A stretch of 64,000 bases of DNA. Origin: Hyphomicrobiales bacterium (GTDB lineage Bacteria; Pseudomonadota; Alphaproteobacteria; Rhizobiales; Rhizobiaceae). The stretch covers positions 1-64,000 of the forward strand of contig UEGQ01000014.1 of assembly GCA_900466005.1 (NCBI GenBank), in the 5' to 3' direction. The notes under the pieces are model-generated. The model had not been told where the DNA came from. It worked only from the letters and a program-made list of their open reading frames with translations, and did not search any database. A program made the position numbers and the translations under genes. Shown here piece after piece: positions 53,530-62,151 of this stretch; position 1 is the stretch's first letter, and each line of letters begins with the position of its first letter.

Positions 53530-54464
53530 AGTCTGATCTCCATCCCGTCATGGCCGATTTCCCAACCGTTCGCCCGGACAGCACGATGCTCGGGGGAGCA
53601 CTCGTCGAGGATCGGATTGGTATTGTTGATATGCACGTAGACGCGCCGCCCAACCGGCACGTCGGCGAGCAATGCCATCGAGCCCTGCGGCCCAGATATC
53701 TGTAAATGGCCCATGCGTTTTCCGGTCTTGGGTCCGACACCGGCGGCGGGCATCTCGTCGTCGGTGAAGACCGTCCCGTCAAAGAACAGGCAGGCGGCAC
53801 CGGCCAAACGGGTCTTGAGACTGCCGTCGACCGCCGCGCAGCCGGGAATATAGAATGCCGACGACGCGGCATCCGGTTCGAAGATACGCAAGCCGACGGT
53901 ATCCCCGTCTTCGGTGCCGAAGCCATCATCGGCGCGGTCGACATCCTCAAGAAAGAGGGCGATCTTGCCGGGAACGGAAAACGTCTCGACCATGATCCCG
54001 GTCGGCCGTCCGTCGCTGTCGGCAATCGGGATCACGCCCTCCAGGGGAAGAGAGCGCCGCTCCACGTATTGCGGATCTAGAACATTGAAGATCGTATTCT
54101 GTTCGAGGACCTCGAGGACACGCTGGGTCGCGTAGATCACGAAGCGCTCGCGCTCCCTGAGGCTCAGGAGGCCGGCGATATGATCGACATCCGCATTCGT
54201 CAGCACGACGGCGCGAATGGGTGTCGCCCGCAGGGGCCCCTCCGGCGGCGGCTGCAATTCCGGTGTTGCGGCGATCTGGGAACGGATGTCCGGCGAGGCG
54301 TTGAACAGCACCCAGTCCCGCCCGTTCGCACACGCTGCGAGACTCGACTGGGTTCGGGGGCGAAATCCTTCTTCCCCCCTTCGAACCGCTCGGCTGAGCC
54401 GATAGTTGCAATTCCACTGCGGAAACCCTCCGCCTGCGGCAGACCCCAGGACATTCAACAACAT
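53526..54464 (-). CDS. pqqB: PQQ biosynthesis oxygenase PqqB (metallo-beta-lactamase fold)
   Basis: The ATG at 54464 gives 312 residues beginning MLLNVLGSAAGGGFPQWNC, the conserved PqqB start, with GGAGGA 9 nt upstream. The metal-site region reads LTNADVDHIAGLLSLRE, the NxDxDH-like variant of the family. It hydroxylates the tyrosine-derived part of the precursor. A strong hairpin precedes it. Confidence 0.94.
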   Translation of the reverse strand: MLLNVLGSAAGGGFPQWNCNYRLSRAVRRGEEGFRPRTQSSLAACANGRDWVLFNASPDIRSQIAATPELQPPPEGPLRATPIRAVVLTNADVDHIAGLLSLRERERFVIYATQRVLEVLEQNTIFNVLDPQYVERRSLPLEGVIPIADSDGRPTGIMVETFSVPGKIALFLEDVDRADDGFGTEDGDTVGLRIFEPDAASSAFYIPGCAAVDGSLKTRLAGAACLFFDGTVFTDDEMPAAGVGPKTGKRMGHLQISGPQGSMALLADVPVGRRVYVHINNTNPILDECSPEHRAVRANGWEIGHDGMEIRL

Positions 54465-54498
54465 ACGACCGATCGTCCTCCAGCGATGCATCGAGGGA

Positions 54499-54527
54499 GC
54501 CGCCCCGTCCGACACGGGCGGGGCGGC
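54499..54527 (-). repeat. Strong hairpin between pqqA and pqqB
   Basis: A 13-bp stem with one G-U pair (54499-54511 with 54515-54527) and a 3-nt loop begins 8 bp after the pqqA stop. No T-run follows. It likely stabilises the short pqqA message or limits readthrough into pqqB. Confidence 0.7.
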
Positions 54528-54535
54528 CGAGTGGC

Positions 54536-54625
54536 CTATTTCTTCAGCTGTGCCGGGAAATAGCGAGACATCTCCATGCCCGCGGCAACAGTGCACATGG
54601 TCGGTTTCGTCCAGGTTTTCTTCAT
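54536..54625 (-). CDS. pqqA: PQQ precursor peptide PqqA
   Basis: The 29-residue peptide (MKKTWTKPTMCTVAAGMEMS then RYFPAQLKK) carries the substrate pair glutamate 18 and tyrosine 22 in the E-x3-Y spacing that PqqE crosslinks. GGAGGAG lies 4 nt before the ATG. It heads pqqBCDE and is separated from pqqB by 71 bp with a hairpin. The sequence around the pair (MEMSRYF) differs from the more usual EVTSY but keeps the essential residues. Confidence 0.9.
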   Translation of the reverse strand: MKKTWTKPTMCTVAAGMEMSRYFPAQLKK

Positions 54626-54643
54626 CAGCTCCTCCTTCTCTCT

Positions 54644-54661
54644 AAGACCGCAAGTGGTCTT
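54644..54661. repeat. Short hairpin upstream of pqqA
   Basis: AAGACC and GGTCTT form a perfect 6-bp stem with a 6-nt loop, 19 nt before the pqqA start. It may be part of the pqqA leader or an operator. Confidence 0.35.
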
Positions 54662-54678
54662 GCTGGGCATCATACGCC

Positions 54679-55242
54679 TCAGCGGCGTAAGATCTCGGGT
54701 TGCAGGGGCCTGGCCTTCTCGGTCGGCTGTCCGGCGGCGATCCATCCGTCCGATCCGTGCGGATACCAGAGAACCTGCCGGTACCCCCATTCGACTGCGC
54801 GCCTTGCGGCATTCCAGGACATCCAACACCTTTCCTGGCAGTAAAAGAGCAGCGCCTTCTCGTGGCTGCCGCCGGAGAGTCTCTCCAGGTTGGTGCGGAA
54901 AAACGCTTCCATCTCTTCGTTGAGCACTCCGTAGCCGACATTTGCGAGCCAGACGCTGCCGGGAATGTTCTCCCGTACCTTCTCCTTCCAGACCGTTCCC
55001 GCGGGCAACTCGGGCGGCCTCGGATTATAGGGCAGAACGTCGATGAAGACGGCGGCATGCTCTGTCCAGAGCCCCACGACCTCCGGCGTATCGACGACTC
55101 GTGCCCCCTTCAGCGTGTCGGGCACGTCGGCACGGTAATTTTCGGTCCTGTATGCGGACGGTTCCGCCACCGGTCCGGCAGTCGCGGTCGCGACCGGCAC
55201 GAGGGCAATCACCGTGACCATTACCAATTCGCGCATCCGCAT
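54679..55242 (-). CDS. PQQ-associated CxxxCW-motif rhodanese-like protein (TIGR03865-like)
   Basis: The 187-residue exported protein has a signal peptide (about 1-22) and a rhodanese-like domain with FYCQERCWMSWNAAR; the cysteines are 135 and 139 and the tryptophan 140. The family accompanies PQQ-dependent dehydrogenases; a thiol-redox or assembly role in the periplasm is likely. It precedes pqqA on the same strand. Confidence 0.85.
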   Translation of the reverse strand: MRMRELVMVTVIALVPVATATAGPVAEPSAYRTENYRADVPDTLKGARVVDTPEVVGLWTEHAAVFIDVLPYNPRPPELPAGTVWKEKVRENIPGSVWLANVGYGVLNEEMEAFFRTNLERLSGGSHEKALLFYCQERCWMSWNAARRAVEWGYRQVLWYPHGSDGWIAAGQPTEKARPLQPEILRR

Positions 55243-55271
55243 GACCGTCGCGTGCTCCTCCTCGCGGCCGC

Positions 55272-56123
55272 CTACTCGGTAATCGGCCGACTGTTCTCGT
55301 CCACCAGCGGGACATTGTAGTCCAGCAGTATCCGGTTGATCTCCTTCTGGTTATCTCGAATGACCTTGTTCAAGGTCCGCTTCCATTCCTGATCCGACGG
55401 CCGGACCCCCATGGTGATGCGATAGGACATGTGATCCGGCTTCTCCTTGAGAAGGGGGACCACGACGAGATCATCGCCGATCTGCTTCGCGTAGTAGCCA
55501 GCCATCGGGCCCCAGAGGATCGCGACCTCGATCTCGCCGGCCTCCATCTCCTTGAGCATCACCTCGGCCATGGAGGGGGCAAGGCGCGTATCGACCATCA
55601 ACGGATAGGGCTTGACGGTCCGCATAAGGCCCAGGCGGGCAAGCGTCGCCGCTGGCGGCGTACCGGCAACAATCCCGATCTTCTTGCCTGCAAGCCGCGG
55701 ATCGGACAGCGTGTCGATACCATCCAGGCCATCGCCCTTCCGATGCACGATCACATAGGTCGACTTGTAGTAGGCATTGGTGTTCTGCACGAGTTCGTCG
55801 CCCTGGGCATATCCGATGACCACGTCACAGAGATTGGCTCGCAGCGTGTTGCGCACGAAGCCAGTCGCCATCGGATACCAGGTATAGGCGACCGACTTCC
55901 TGCCGGTCTTCGCCGCGACGAGTTCCGCTAGCTTGTTCTCGAAACCACCACCATTCTCATCGGTGAATGGCATGTTCGAGGGATCGGCGCAGACCCGCAG
56001 CACCTCCGGGTCGACCAGTTCACCGGCCGCCCCGAGCCCTGCACCCTGTGCAAGCCCGGATGCCGGCAGCGCCAGGAGCGCCAGAATCGAAAGCATGCTC
56101 GAAACGAGGACGCCTCTTGCCAT
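55272..56123 (-). CDS. xoxJ: XoxJ-type periplasmic binding protein of the methanol dehydrogenase cluster
   Basis: The ATG at 56123 gives 283 residues with a signal peptide ending near residue 25 (ASGLAQGAG). The mature protein resembles amino-acid-type binding proteins (LRVCADPSNMPFTDENGGGF) and matches the quinoprotein-dehydrogenase-associated MxaJ/XoxJ family. XoxJ is thought to help activate or mature XoxF rather than transport. It starts one base after the xoxG stop. Confidence 0.88.
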   Translation of the reverse strand: MARGVLVSSMLSILALLALPASGLAQGAGLGAAGELVDPEVLRVCADPSNMPFTDENGGGFENKLAELVAAKTGRKSVAYTWYPMATGFVRNTLRANLCDVVIGYAQGDELVQNTNAYYKSTYVIVHRKGDGLDGIDTLSDPRLAGKKIGIVAGTPPAATLARLGLMRTVKPYPLMVDTRLAPSMAEVMLKEMEAGEIEVAILWGPMAGYYAKQIGDDLVVVPLLKEKPDHMSYRITMGVRPSDQEWKRTLNKVIRDNQKEINRILLDYNVPLVDENSRPITE

Positions 56124-56124
56124 G

Positions 56125-56649
56125 TCACCCACCCATGCAGGACGTTTCGTGATCCTTCGCCGCTTGCGGCTTCTCCTCCTTCTTCGCGGGACGCCCTCTC
56201 GGCAGATCGCCGACGGCCCTCGCACGAAGGTAGATGTAGATGTCGTCGAGATAACAGTAGACGTTCTTATTGTCGCCAAAAGATGGCATCACGCTCTCCT
56301 TGCCGGCAGCCAGGTTCTTTCTCCCCTCGGCGACGATCTGGAGGAATTCTCCGTAAGTCATAACTTTCAGAGAATCGGCAAGCACCGGTGCGAAAGACGA
56401 TCCCGCACCATCCGCGCCGTGGCAGACAAAGCACTCCGAATTGAACCGGCGGTATCCGCTGTAGGTGTACCAGTCTACGGTCCCGTCTTCGGCGATCTTG
56501 AAGGTCGGCGACCCTTCGGCGTCGAAATATTTCCCGTCTTCGCTCGTGACCGCCGCGGCAGCAGCCTTGTCGTCCGCGAGGGCCGATGGCACACCCACCG
56601 GAAGGAGCAGCGCAAGGGCAAGCGGAGCGTATTTGAAGGTAAAATGCAT
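56125..56649 (-). CDS. xoxG: Cytochrome c electron acceptor of XoxF
   Basis: The ATG at 56649 gives 174 residues with GAGG 5 nt upstream; an in-frame GTG lies at 56655. A signal peptide ends near residue 25. The haem c site is CFVCH (Cys73, Cys76, His77) and the likely axial methionine is 121 in SVMPSFG. Two further cysteines, 132 and 171, mark the four-cysteine methanol-metabolism cytochrome type. It takes electrons from XoxF. The C-terminal tail (about 148-174) is lysine/glutamate rich. Confidence 0.9.
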   Translation of the reverse strand: MHFTFKYAPLALALLLPVGVPSALADDKAAAAAVTSEDGKYFDAEGSPTFKIAEDGTVDWYTYSGYRRFNSECFVCHGADGAGSSFAPVLADSLKVMTYGEFLQIVAEGRKNLAAGKESVMPSFGDNKNVYCYLDDIYIYLRARAVGDLPRGRPAKKEEKPQAAKDHETSCMGG

Positions 56650-56726
56650 AGGCACCTCGTGTTCGGCTCAAGCGGCCGGCACGCGCCGCCACCCGAAGAC
56701 CTGAGAAAGTCGTGAAGTCGAGAGAC

Positions 56727-56763
56727 GGCGAACCCGGCCCGCGGTCACGCGACCGGGTTCGCC
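56727..56763 (-). repeat. Long hairpin between xoxF and xoxG
   Basis: A perfect 11-bp stem (56727-56737 with 56753-56763) has a 15-nt loop that can pair further. There is no T-run, so it is more likely an mRNA-stabilising or partial-termination element that gives more xoxF than xoxG message. Confidence 0.6.
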
Positions 56764-56809
56764 CTGCTCAGGAGGTCATTGGAAAGCTATGTCTTCGCAC
56801 CCTTCCGGC

Positions 56810-58651
56810 TTACTTGCCCGGCAGCGCGAACACTGTCAGCTGGCCGCCGAGGGTCGTATAGTCGGAGAGACCGGCGTAGCCGCCGACGGCACCCAGGCCC
56901 TCCGTCCCCTTGGTCAGACCCGCGGCGAGACCGATCCCGGCCCAGCCGCCCACCCCAGACAGCACAGCGACATACTGCTTGCCGCCATGTTCGTAGGTGG
57001 TGACGTTACCGATGATGCCGGAGGGCGTCTTGAACTTGTAGAGTTCGTTGCCCTGCAGGTCGACCGCCTTGAGGTAGCCCTCAAGCGTGCCGTAGAACAC
57101 GACGTCACCGGCCGTGGCGAGCGCCCCTGACCAGACAGAGAACTGTTCCGGCTTTGACCAGACGATCTCGCCCTTTGCGGCATCCCAGGCTATGAAGTTA
57201 CCCATGCCGCCATGGCTGTTCGGCGCCGGATACATGGACAGCGTCGCCCCGATATAGGGTTGACCTGCCGTGTAACTGACCCGGTAGGGTTCGTAGTCCA
57301 TGCAGACATGGTTGGTGGGGACGTAGAACAGCTTGGTCTTAGGCGAATAGGCCGCTGGCTGTTGGTCTTTCGTACCGAGAGCCGCCGGGCAGATACCGGT
57401 GGTGTTCACGTCCTCGCCGTTCTTGTGGGTGGAATACTTGTCCACCACAATCGGCCGGCCGTAGTCGGGACTGTTCTTGTCCATGACCACTTCCGTGGCC
57501 CAGTTGACGGCCGGATCGTACTTCTTGGCGACCAGCAGTTCACCGGTCGCGCGGTCAAGCGTGTAGGCGAAACCGTTGCGGTCCGGATGGAACAGGATAT
57601 CCCGGGGCTTGCCGTCGATCTCCACGCCGTCTGCCAGGATCATTTCGTTGACGCCGTCATAGTCCCACTCATCGTGGGGCGTCATTTGGTAGAGCCACTT
57701 GGCGACGCCGGTATCGGCATCACGCGCCATGATGGTCATCGACCAGCGATTGTCCCCCGGACGTTGGCTCGGGTTCCACGTGGAAGGATTGCCCGTCCCG
57801 TAGAAGATCAGGTTGAGCTTGGGGTCATAGGAGTACCAGCCCCAGGTGGTTCCGCCACCGATCTTCCACTGGTCCCCTTCCCACGTCTTCGTGCTCGAAC
57901 TGGCGCCGACCGGCTTGCCGAGATGGGTGGTCTTTTCCGGATCGATGAGCATTTCCTCGTCGGAACCCATCGAATAGGCCCGCCAGGCGAGAGAGCCATC
58001 CTTGATGCTGTAAGCCGTCAGGTGACCGCGAACGCCGAACTCGCCGCCCGAAATGCCGACGATAACCTTGTCCTTGACCACCATAGGCGCCGAGGTACCA
58101 GATTCCCCGGTGCTGCCGTCGGCCGTCGTACCGTTCTTGACGGACCAGACGGGCTCGCCCGTCTTGGCGTCGAGCGCCACCAGCGTGGTGTCCGCCTGAT
58201 AGAGGAAGATCTTCCCATCGGCATAGGCGACGCCACGGTTCACCGTGTCGCAGCACATGATCGGGATGACGTTGGAATCTTGCTTCGGCGTATATTTCCA
58301 GAGAATCTTGCCGTCGTTGTTCAAGTCGAGAGCAAAGACGGTGTTCGGGAACGGCGTGTGAACATACATCACGTCGCCGACGATGAGCGGACCTCCTTCA
58401 TGTCCGCGAAGGACGCCGGTCGAGAAGGTCCAGGAAACCTGGAGATCCTTCACATTGTCCTTGTTGATCTGGTCGAGTTGCGAATATCGCGTATTGGCAT
58501 AATCCCCGCTCTGGATCACCCAGTTCTTGGAATCAGACATCATGCCTTGCAGATCATCATTCGCCGTAGCTCCTCCAGCCAAGGCGAACGACAGAGCAGT
58601 GGTGGCCAGAGCCACGTTCATTACAGTTCTTGCAGGTTTCCGTGCACGCAT
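56810..58651 (-). CDS. xoxF: Lanthanide-dependent PQQ methanol dehydrogenase
   Basis: The 613-residue periplasmic quinoprotein has a signal peptide (about 1-30) and the adjacent-cysteine disulfide of methanol dehydrogenases (Cys133-Cys134). The active-site segment [11 protein letters not shown] has aspartates 330 and 332; the second aspartate is the lanthanide-coordinating residue that marks XoxF, where calcium MxaF has alanine. It oxidises methanol with PQQ and passes electrons to XoxG. No small-subunit (mxaI) gene is present. AGGGAGGA precedes the ATG. Confidence 0.95.
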   Translation of the reverse strand: MRARKPARTVMNVALATTALSFALAGGATANDDLQGMMSDSKNWVIQSGDYANTRYSQLDQINKDNVKDLQVSWTFSTGVLRGHEGGPLIVGDVMYVHTPFPNTVFALDLNNDGKILWKYTPKQDSNVIPIMCCDTVNRGVAYADGKIFLYQADTTLVALDAKTGEPVWSVKNGTTADGSTGESGTSAPMVVKDKVIVGISGGEFGVRGHLTAYSIKDGSLAWRAYSMGSDEEMLIDPEKTTHLGKPVGASSSTKTWEGDQWKIGGGTTWGWYSYDPKLNLIFYGTGNPSTWNPSQRPGDNRWSMTIMARDADTGVAKWLYQMTPHDEWDYDGVNEMILADGVEIDGKPRDILFHPDRNGFAYTLDRATGELLVAKKYDPAVNWATEVVMDKNSPDYGRPIVVDKYSTHKNGEDVNTTGICPAALGTKDQQPAAYSPKTKLFYVPTNHVCMDYEPYRVSYTAGQPYIGATLSMYPAPNSHGGMGNFIAWDAAKGEIVWSKPEQFSVWSGALATAGDVVFYGTLEGYLKAVDLQGNELYKFKTPSGIIGNVTTYEHGGKQYVAVLSGVGGWAGIGLAAGLTKGTEGLGAVGGYAGLSDYTTLGGQLTVFALPGK

Positions 58652-59102
58652 ATCGAGTCCTCCCTAAGTCCAAAATGGACGAGCCAGGCGGCATTCGCCT
58701 CGAAAGGCCTCACCGCGCCATAAGCTCACGCAAATGGGAAGTATTTCCGGCAGCGTGTCACGACCGAAGCCAAGGCGTGCGGAGGGCACCGTTACCGCCC
58801 ACCCCGCTTGGCCTGCGAAGACTGTCACCACTCCCTTGACGGCAACGTCCTTGAAGCCGGAAACAGGGAGACGATAGGTTATCGAAATCAAATGCGCAAG
58901 AGGTTTATGAATTAATGTCTACTGCAGTGCAATATATCGATTCCGCAACGCAGTATACCATGAATTTTAATTGGTTTATCGATGGAAGATTCGGATACCA
59001 CGGCAAACTATTATGACAATTGATTTTAGCGTTTGCCATCCATTGAATTCTACTGCTATTCTTGCCCTAGACTTTACTGCTATGCAGCATGAGGAGCCGC
59101 CC
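58652..59102. promoter_or_regulatory. 451-bp divergent region upstream of xoxF
   Basis: No gene was accepted here. The part from about 58880 to 59090 is strongly AT-rich compared with the window and probably holds the xoxF promoter and that of the small gene at 59103. A GTCCA-TTT-TGGAC hairpin lies in the xoxF leader just before its ribosome binding site. Lanthanide or methanol control elements cannot be identified by eye. Confidence 0.5.
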
Positions 59103-59456
59103 ATGAGCGCTCGGAGTTTTGTCAGGGCTTCAATTGCGGCAGCCGCCGCAGCGGCCGGTTCTGGGGCGGTGGCGATGGGGTCCGCGGAGTATCCGACAGC
59201 AACCGTCGCCGAATATGTCTATGGATGCATGAAGGCGAACGGTGAGAACAGGGAAATGCTCGATCGCTGTTCCTGCTCGATCGACGTCATCGCCTCCATC
59301 ATACCCTATGAACACTATGTTACCGCGGAGACGTTCAAGGGCATGGGGCTCGTCGCGGGAGAAAAGGGAGCGCTCTTCCGCGAGACAGCGCCGGCCAAGG
59401 CCGCGATGACCGAACTGAAACGGGCGCAGGCGGAAGCCGATATCCGCTGTTTCTAG
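59103..59456 (+). CDS. Small exported four-cysteine protein beside xoxF
   Basis: The 117-residue protein starts at the ATG at 59103 with GAGGAG 7 nt upstream. It has a signal-like alanine-rich N-terminus (about 1-27). The mature part has four cysteines (42, 56, 58, 116) in YGCMKANGENREMLDRCSC, and a helical remainder. I recognise no named domain. Divergent position next to xoxF suggests a periplasmic partner of the quinoprotein system. Confidence 0.72.
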   Translation: MSARSFVRASIAAAAAAAGSGAVAMGSAEYPTATVAEYVYGCMKANGENREMLDRCSCSIDVIASIIPYEHYVTAETFKGMGLVAGEKGALFRETAPAKAAMTELKRAQAEADIRCF

Positions 59457-59472
59457 AGAACCCTGCGGATGC

Positions 59473-60324
59473 TCAGGCTGGATCGAGGGGCCAATGCCCC
59501 TTGAATACCTGGCCTTCCGTGTCGGTCGCCTCTACCTTGATCTCCTCACCCGGCCTCGCGTCGAACTGGAAGCGAAAGTTCGGGTCTTCGGAGATGGAAA
59601 TGCCGCCTTCCATCTTCAGGATCAGCCTGTCCCCCTGGGAAATCGTCAGGTCGTGAACGAAATGCGCGGGAATGTAGTAGCGTGTGATCTGATCCATTTG
59701 CAGGCCGGAATTGTTCGGATGGCGGATCATCAGCTGCACATCCGCCGCCTTCGACAAGTCGGCACCACCCGATTGCGTGGGGAATATCCGGAGCTTCATC
59801 TTGCCCAGCGCGGCCATCGCCTCGTCCTGATTCTTGCTCGCCGGAGCACCGCAACCTCCGGAGGCCTTGACGAAGGCTTGCGTCATGTAAAGCTTACCAT
59901 CCTCGGTCTCCGCTATCGCCCGCACGTAGGAATAGGAATCGACGCGGACGCGGGTGGCGAGATGCGTGACTCCGGCATCCTTGCCGAAGGTGAATGTTGC
60001 GGCGACGGGAGAGGGATTCTCGTCAATGACGAGGGTCACCGCCTTAATGGCCGCTTCCCCGCTTCGGTTTTCGAAATGCAGGTCTATCGGCACGATGGCA
60101 GCATCCTCGGCGCGTGCAGGCGCCTCGATGACGACGATGCCCTCGGCCGCGTCGATCGTGCGGTCCCCGAAAATGTCGGTCTTGAGACCATCCCACGTTG
60201 CCGTCGTCGCCGGGGATTGCGCCCGAGCCGGCATAGGCATACTGCCAGCCACACAGAGCGATAGGACGAAAAGCGCCGTGGCGACCTCACGTCGCGTCAT
60301 CAAGTCAATGCAATGTCCAGTCAT
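59473..60324 (-). CDS. Quinoprotein-associated SoxYZ-like carrier protein
   Basis: The ATG at 60324 gives 283 residues with GGAGG 5 nt upstream. A twin-arginine-like or Sec signal (MTRREVATALFVLSL) is followed by a SoxY-like domain with the cysteine motif SGGCGAP near residue 160. A SoxZ-like domain with DLTISQGDRLILKMEGGIS follows. In Sox systems SoxY carries sulfur adducts on a C-terminal GGCGG-type cysteine. Here the two are fused and linked to a PQQ enzyme, so a related thiol-carrier relay is likely. Confidence 0.85.
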   Translation of the reverse strand: MTGHCIDLMTRREVATALFVLSLCVAGSMPMPARAQSPATTATWDGLKTDIFGDRTIDAAEGIVVIEAPARAEDAAIVPIDLHFENRSGEAAIKAVTLVIDENPSPVAATFTFGKDAGVTHLATRVRVDSYSYVRAIAETEDGKLYMTQAFVKASGGCGAPASKNQDEAMAALGKMKLRIFPTQSGGADLSKAADVQLMIRHPNNSGLQMDQITRYYIPAHFVHDLTISQGDRLILKMEGGISISEDPNFRFQFDARPGEEIKVEATDTEGQVFKGHWPLDPA

Positions 60325-60442
60325 GTCTGCCTCCACCACAGAAATTGGCGGTGCCCGGCGATGTCCATACTAACACCAAGGCCCATGCACCGGCAAATCA
60401 CGGTTCCGACAGCAGCGCGACCGACCGTGCGGCGCGGTGACG

Positions 60443-61396
60443 CTATTCCCATTCCAGTTCAGCAAAGGCGGCCGTGGCATTGCGAGGGTTATGCTCGTCG
60501 AAGAGCCGCCAGCGGCGACGCTCATCTTCGGCAACCGTTCCGATGGCCTCGCCCATCGGAACGCCGTCGGCAATGGATTTGCGGACGTCCCTGACGACCG
60601 CGGCGAAGTATCGCCTTTCATCATCAAGGGCTTGCGGCCATTTCGCCGCCACCGGCCCATGTCCGGGAACCACTTGCGACGCCCTGATACCGGCAAGGGG
60701 TTCGAGCTGCTCAATCCAGCCGCGGATCGATCCGTCGAGGGTCGGCAGATGCTCCATGAAGCAGAGGTCACCGGCAAAGAGGGTCCGCGTGGCCGTGTCG
60801 AGCACGGTGAGATCATTGTCCGTATGGGCAGGCTTCCAAGCCCTGAGAACGAGCGTCCGCCCGCCGAGCTCCAGTTGCCGTTCCACCTCCACCAGCACGT
60901 CGGGAGCCACGATGCGGATGTCCGCCATGAGATCGCTCCCCATCGCGTCGTGGTAGCGCGAGAGATAGAACGATCCGCGGTTCGCGAGCGCCCTCGGCAG
61001 GTTATGGTGGCCGACGATCTGCACGCCGATTTCCGCAAACGCAGCATTTCCGAAAATATGGTCGGGATGCATGTGGGTATTGACGAGATAGCGGATGGGC
61101 CGGTCGGTCACGGCCCGGACGGCTGCAATCAGTGTGCGCCCCTCGACAACGCTTCCGCCACTGTCAATGACGGCGACGGCATCCTTTCCGACAATGAACC
61201 CGACATTGCAGATCTCCCCCTTGTTGGCGGCACGCATCAGCTCGTGCCTGCCGCCGAAAACATGGATTCCCTCGGCGACCTCGCGTGTCGGCAGAGCCGT
61301 TTCGGCTGCGTGAAGACGAGCAGACGGCACCAGTGACGACAAGCCGAGCCAAACACCCGTCCTCAAGATGCGGCGGCGGTTCGGCAGGTTCGGCAT
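60443..61396 (-). CDS. Quinoprotein relay zinc metallohydrolase (metallo-beta-lactamase fold)
   Basis: The ATG at 61396 gives 317 residues with GAGGAG 8 nt upstream; an ATG at 61411 in an ATGA overlap with the ATPase gene is the alternative. A Tat signal (NRRRILRTG) precedes a metallo-beta-lactamase domain with NTHMHPDHIFGN (His108, His110, Asp112, His113) and VVPGHGPV. It belongs with the SoxYZ-like carrier, as SoxH-type hydrolases do with Sox. The substrate is unknown. Confidence 0.86.
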   Translation of the reverse strand: MPNLPNRRRILRTGVWLGLSSLVPSARLHAAETALPTREVAEGIHVFGGRHELMRAANKGEICNVGFIVGKDAVAVIDSGGSVVEGRTLIAAVRAVTDRPIRYLVNTHMHPDHIFGNAAFAEIGVQIVGHHNLPRALANRGSFYLSRYHDAMGSDLMADIRIVAPDVLVEVERQLELGGRTLVLRAWKPAHTDNDLTVLDTATRTLFAGDLCFMEHLPTLDGSIRGWIEQLEPLAGIRASQVVPGHGPVAAKWPQALDDERRYFAAVVRDVRKSIADGVPMGEAIGTVAEDERRRWRLFDEHNPRNATAAFAELEWE

Positions 61397-61407
61397 CGAC
61401 TTTCTCC

Positions 61408-62151
61408 TCATCCGTGATCGGAGAATTTCTCCTGGAAGGAGCGCATCAGATCGCTTCTGACCTGCTCGCTGCGCATCTCGCGTGGAATCCGGATCAGGAA
61501 CACCCCGGTGACGCGCGAGGGACGAGACGAGAGAACAATGATCCGATCTGCGAGCAGGATCGCTTCTTGTAAGTTATGAGTTACCATCAAGGTCGTCATC
61601 GGCCGCTCCGACCACGCGACCGCCAGCATGCGGCGCAGCTGGTTCGCCGTAGCCTCGTCGAGGGAAACGAAGGGTTCGTCGAGCACCAGCAGATCCGGCT
61701 CGATCGCCAGTGCCCGCGCGATCGCCGCCCGGCGGGCAAGGCCGAGGGAAAGCTCCCCCGGAAAGAACGACCGCATCGTCGAAAGGCCGAGCATAGAAAA
61801 CAGCTGATCGAGATTCTTGTCGCGCAGCGCCTTGGGCAGTGCGAGCCTGACATTCGCCTCGACCGTTCGCCAGGGGAGCAGCAGGGGTTCCTGGAATACG
61901 ACACCCACGCGCGGATCCTCGGAGCCAGGCAAGCGAATGCTGCCCTCGAAGTCACGGTCGAGACCGAGCAGCGCCCTGAGTGTGGTTGTTTTTCCGCAGC
62001 CGGAGGGACCGATCACGCAGGCGAATTCGTTCTCCTCCACCTCGATGCGAAGGTCGCGCAGCACCTCCAGCGTCTCGCCGGAGGCGGCACGGAATGCCTT
62101 TCGCTCGATGTCGATTTCAAGCCGTGCGCCGGCGCCAACGGATGGATGCAT
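61408..62151 (-). CDS. ABC transporter ATP-binding protein (NitT/TauT-like, XoxF-associated)
   Basis: The ATG at 62151 gives 247 residues. Walker A is GPSGCGKTT near residue 51 and Walker B is LLVLDEPFVSLD. The signature region reads ELSLGLARRAAIARAL, in which the usual LSGG has become LSLG, so the signature glycine pattern is altered. It overlaps the permease gene by 35 bp. It completes an importer of the nitrate/sulfonate type. Confidence 0.85.
   Translation of the reverse strand: MHPSVGAGARLEIDIERKAFRAASGETLEVLRDLRIEVEENEFACVIGPSGCGKTTTLRALLGLDRDFEGSIRLPGSEDPRVGVVFQEPLLLPWRTVEANVRLALPKALRDKNLDQLFSMLGLSTMRSFFPGELSLGLARRAAIARALAIEPDLLVLDEPFVSLDEATANQLRRMLAVAWSERPMTTLMVTHNLQEAILLADRIIVLSSRPSRVTGVFLIRIPREMRSEQVRSDLMRSFQEKFSDHG

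Noticed and set aside
57212-58723. 503-residue open frame on the plus strand
   Set aside because: It is antisense to xoxF, whose family motifs are unambiguous.
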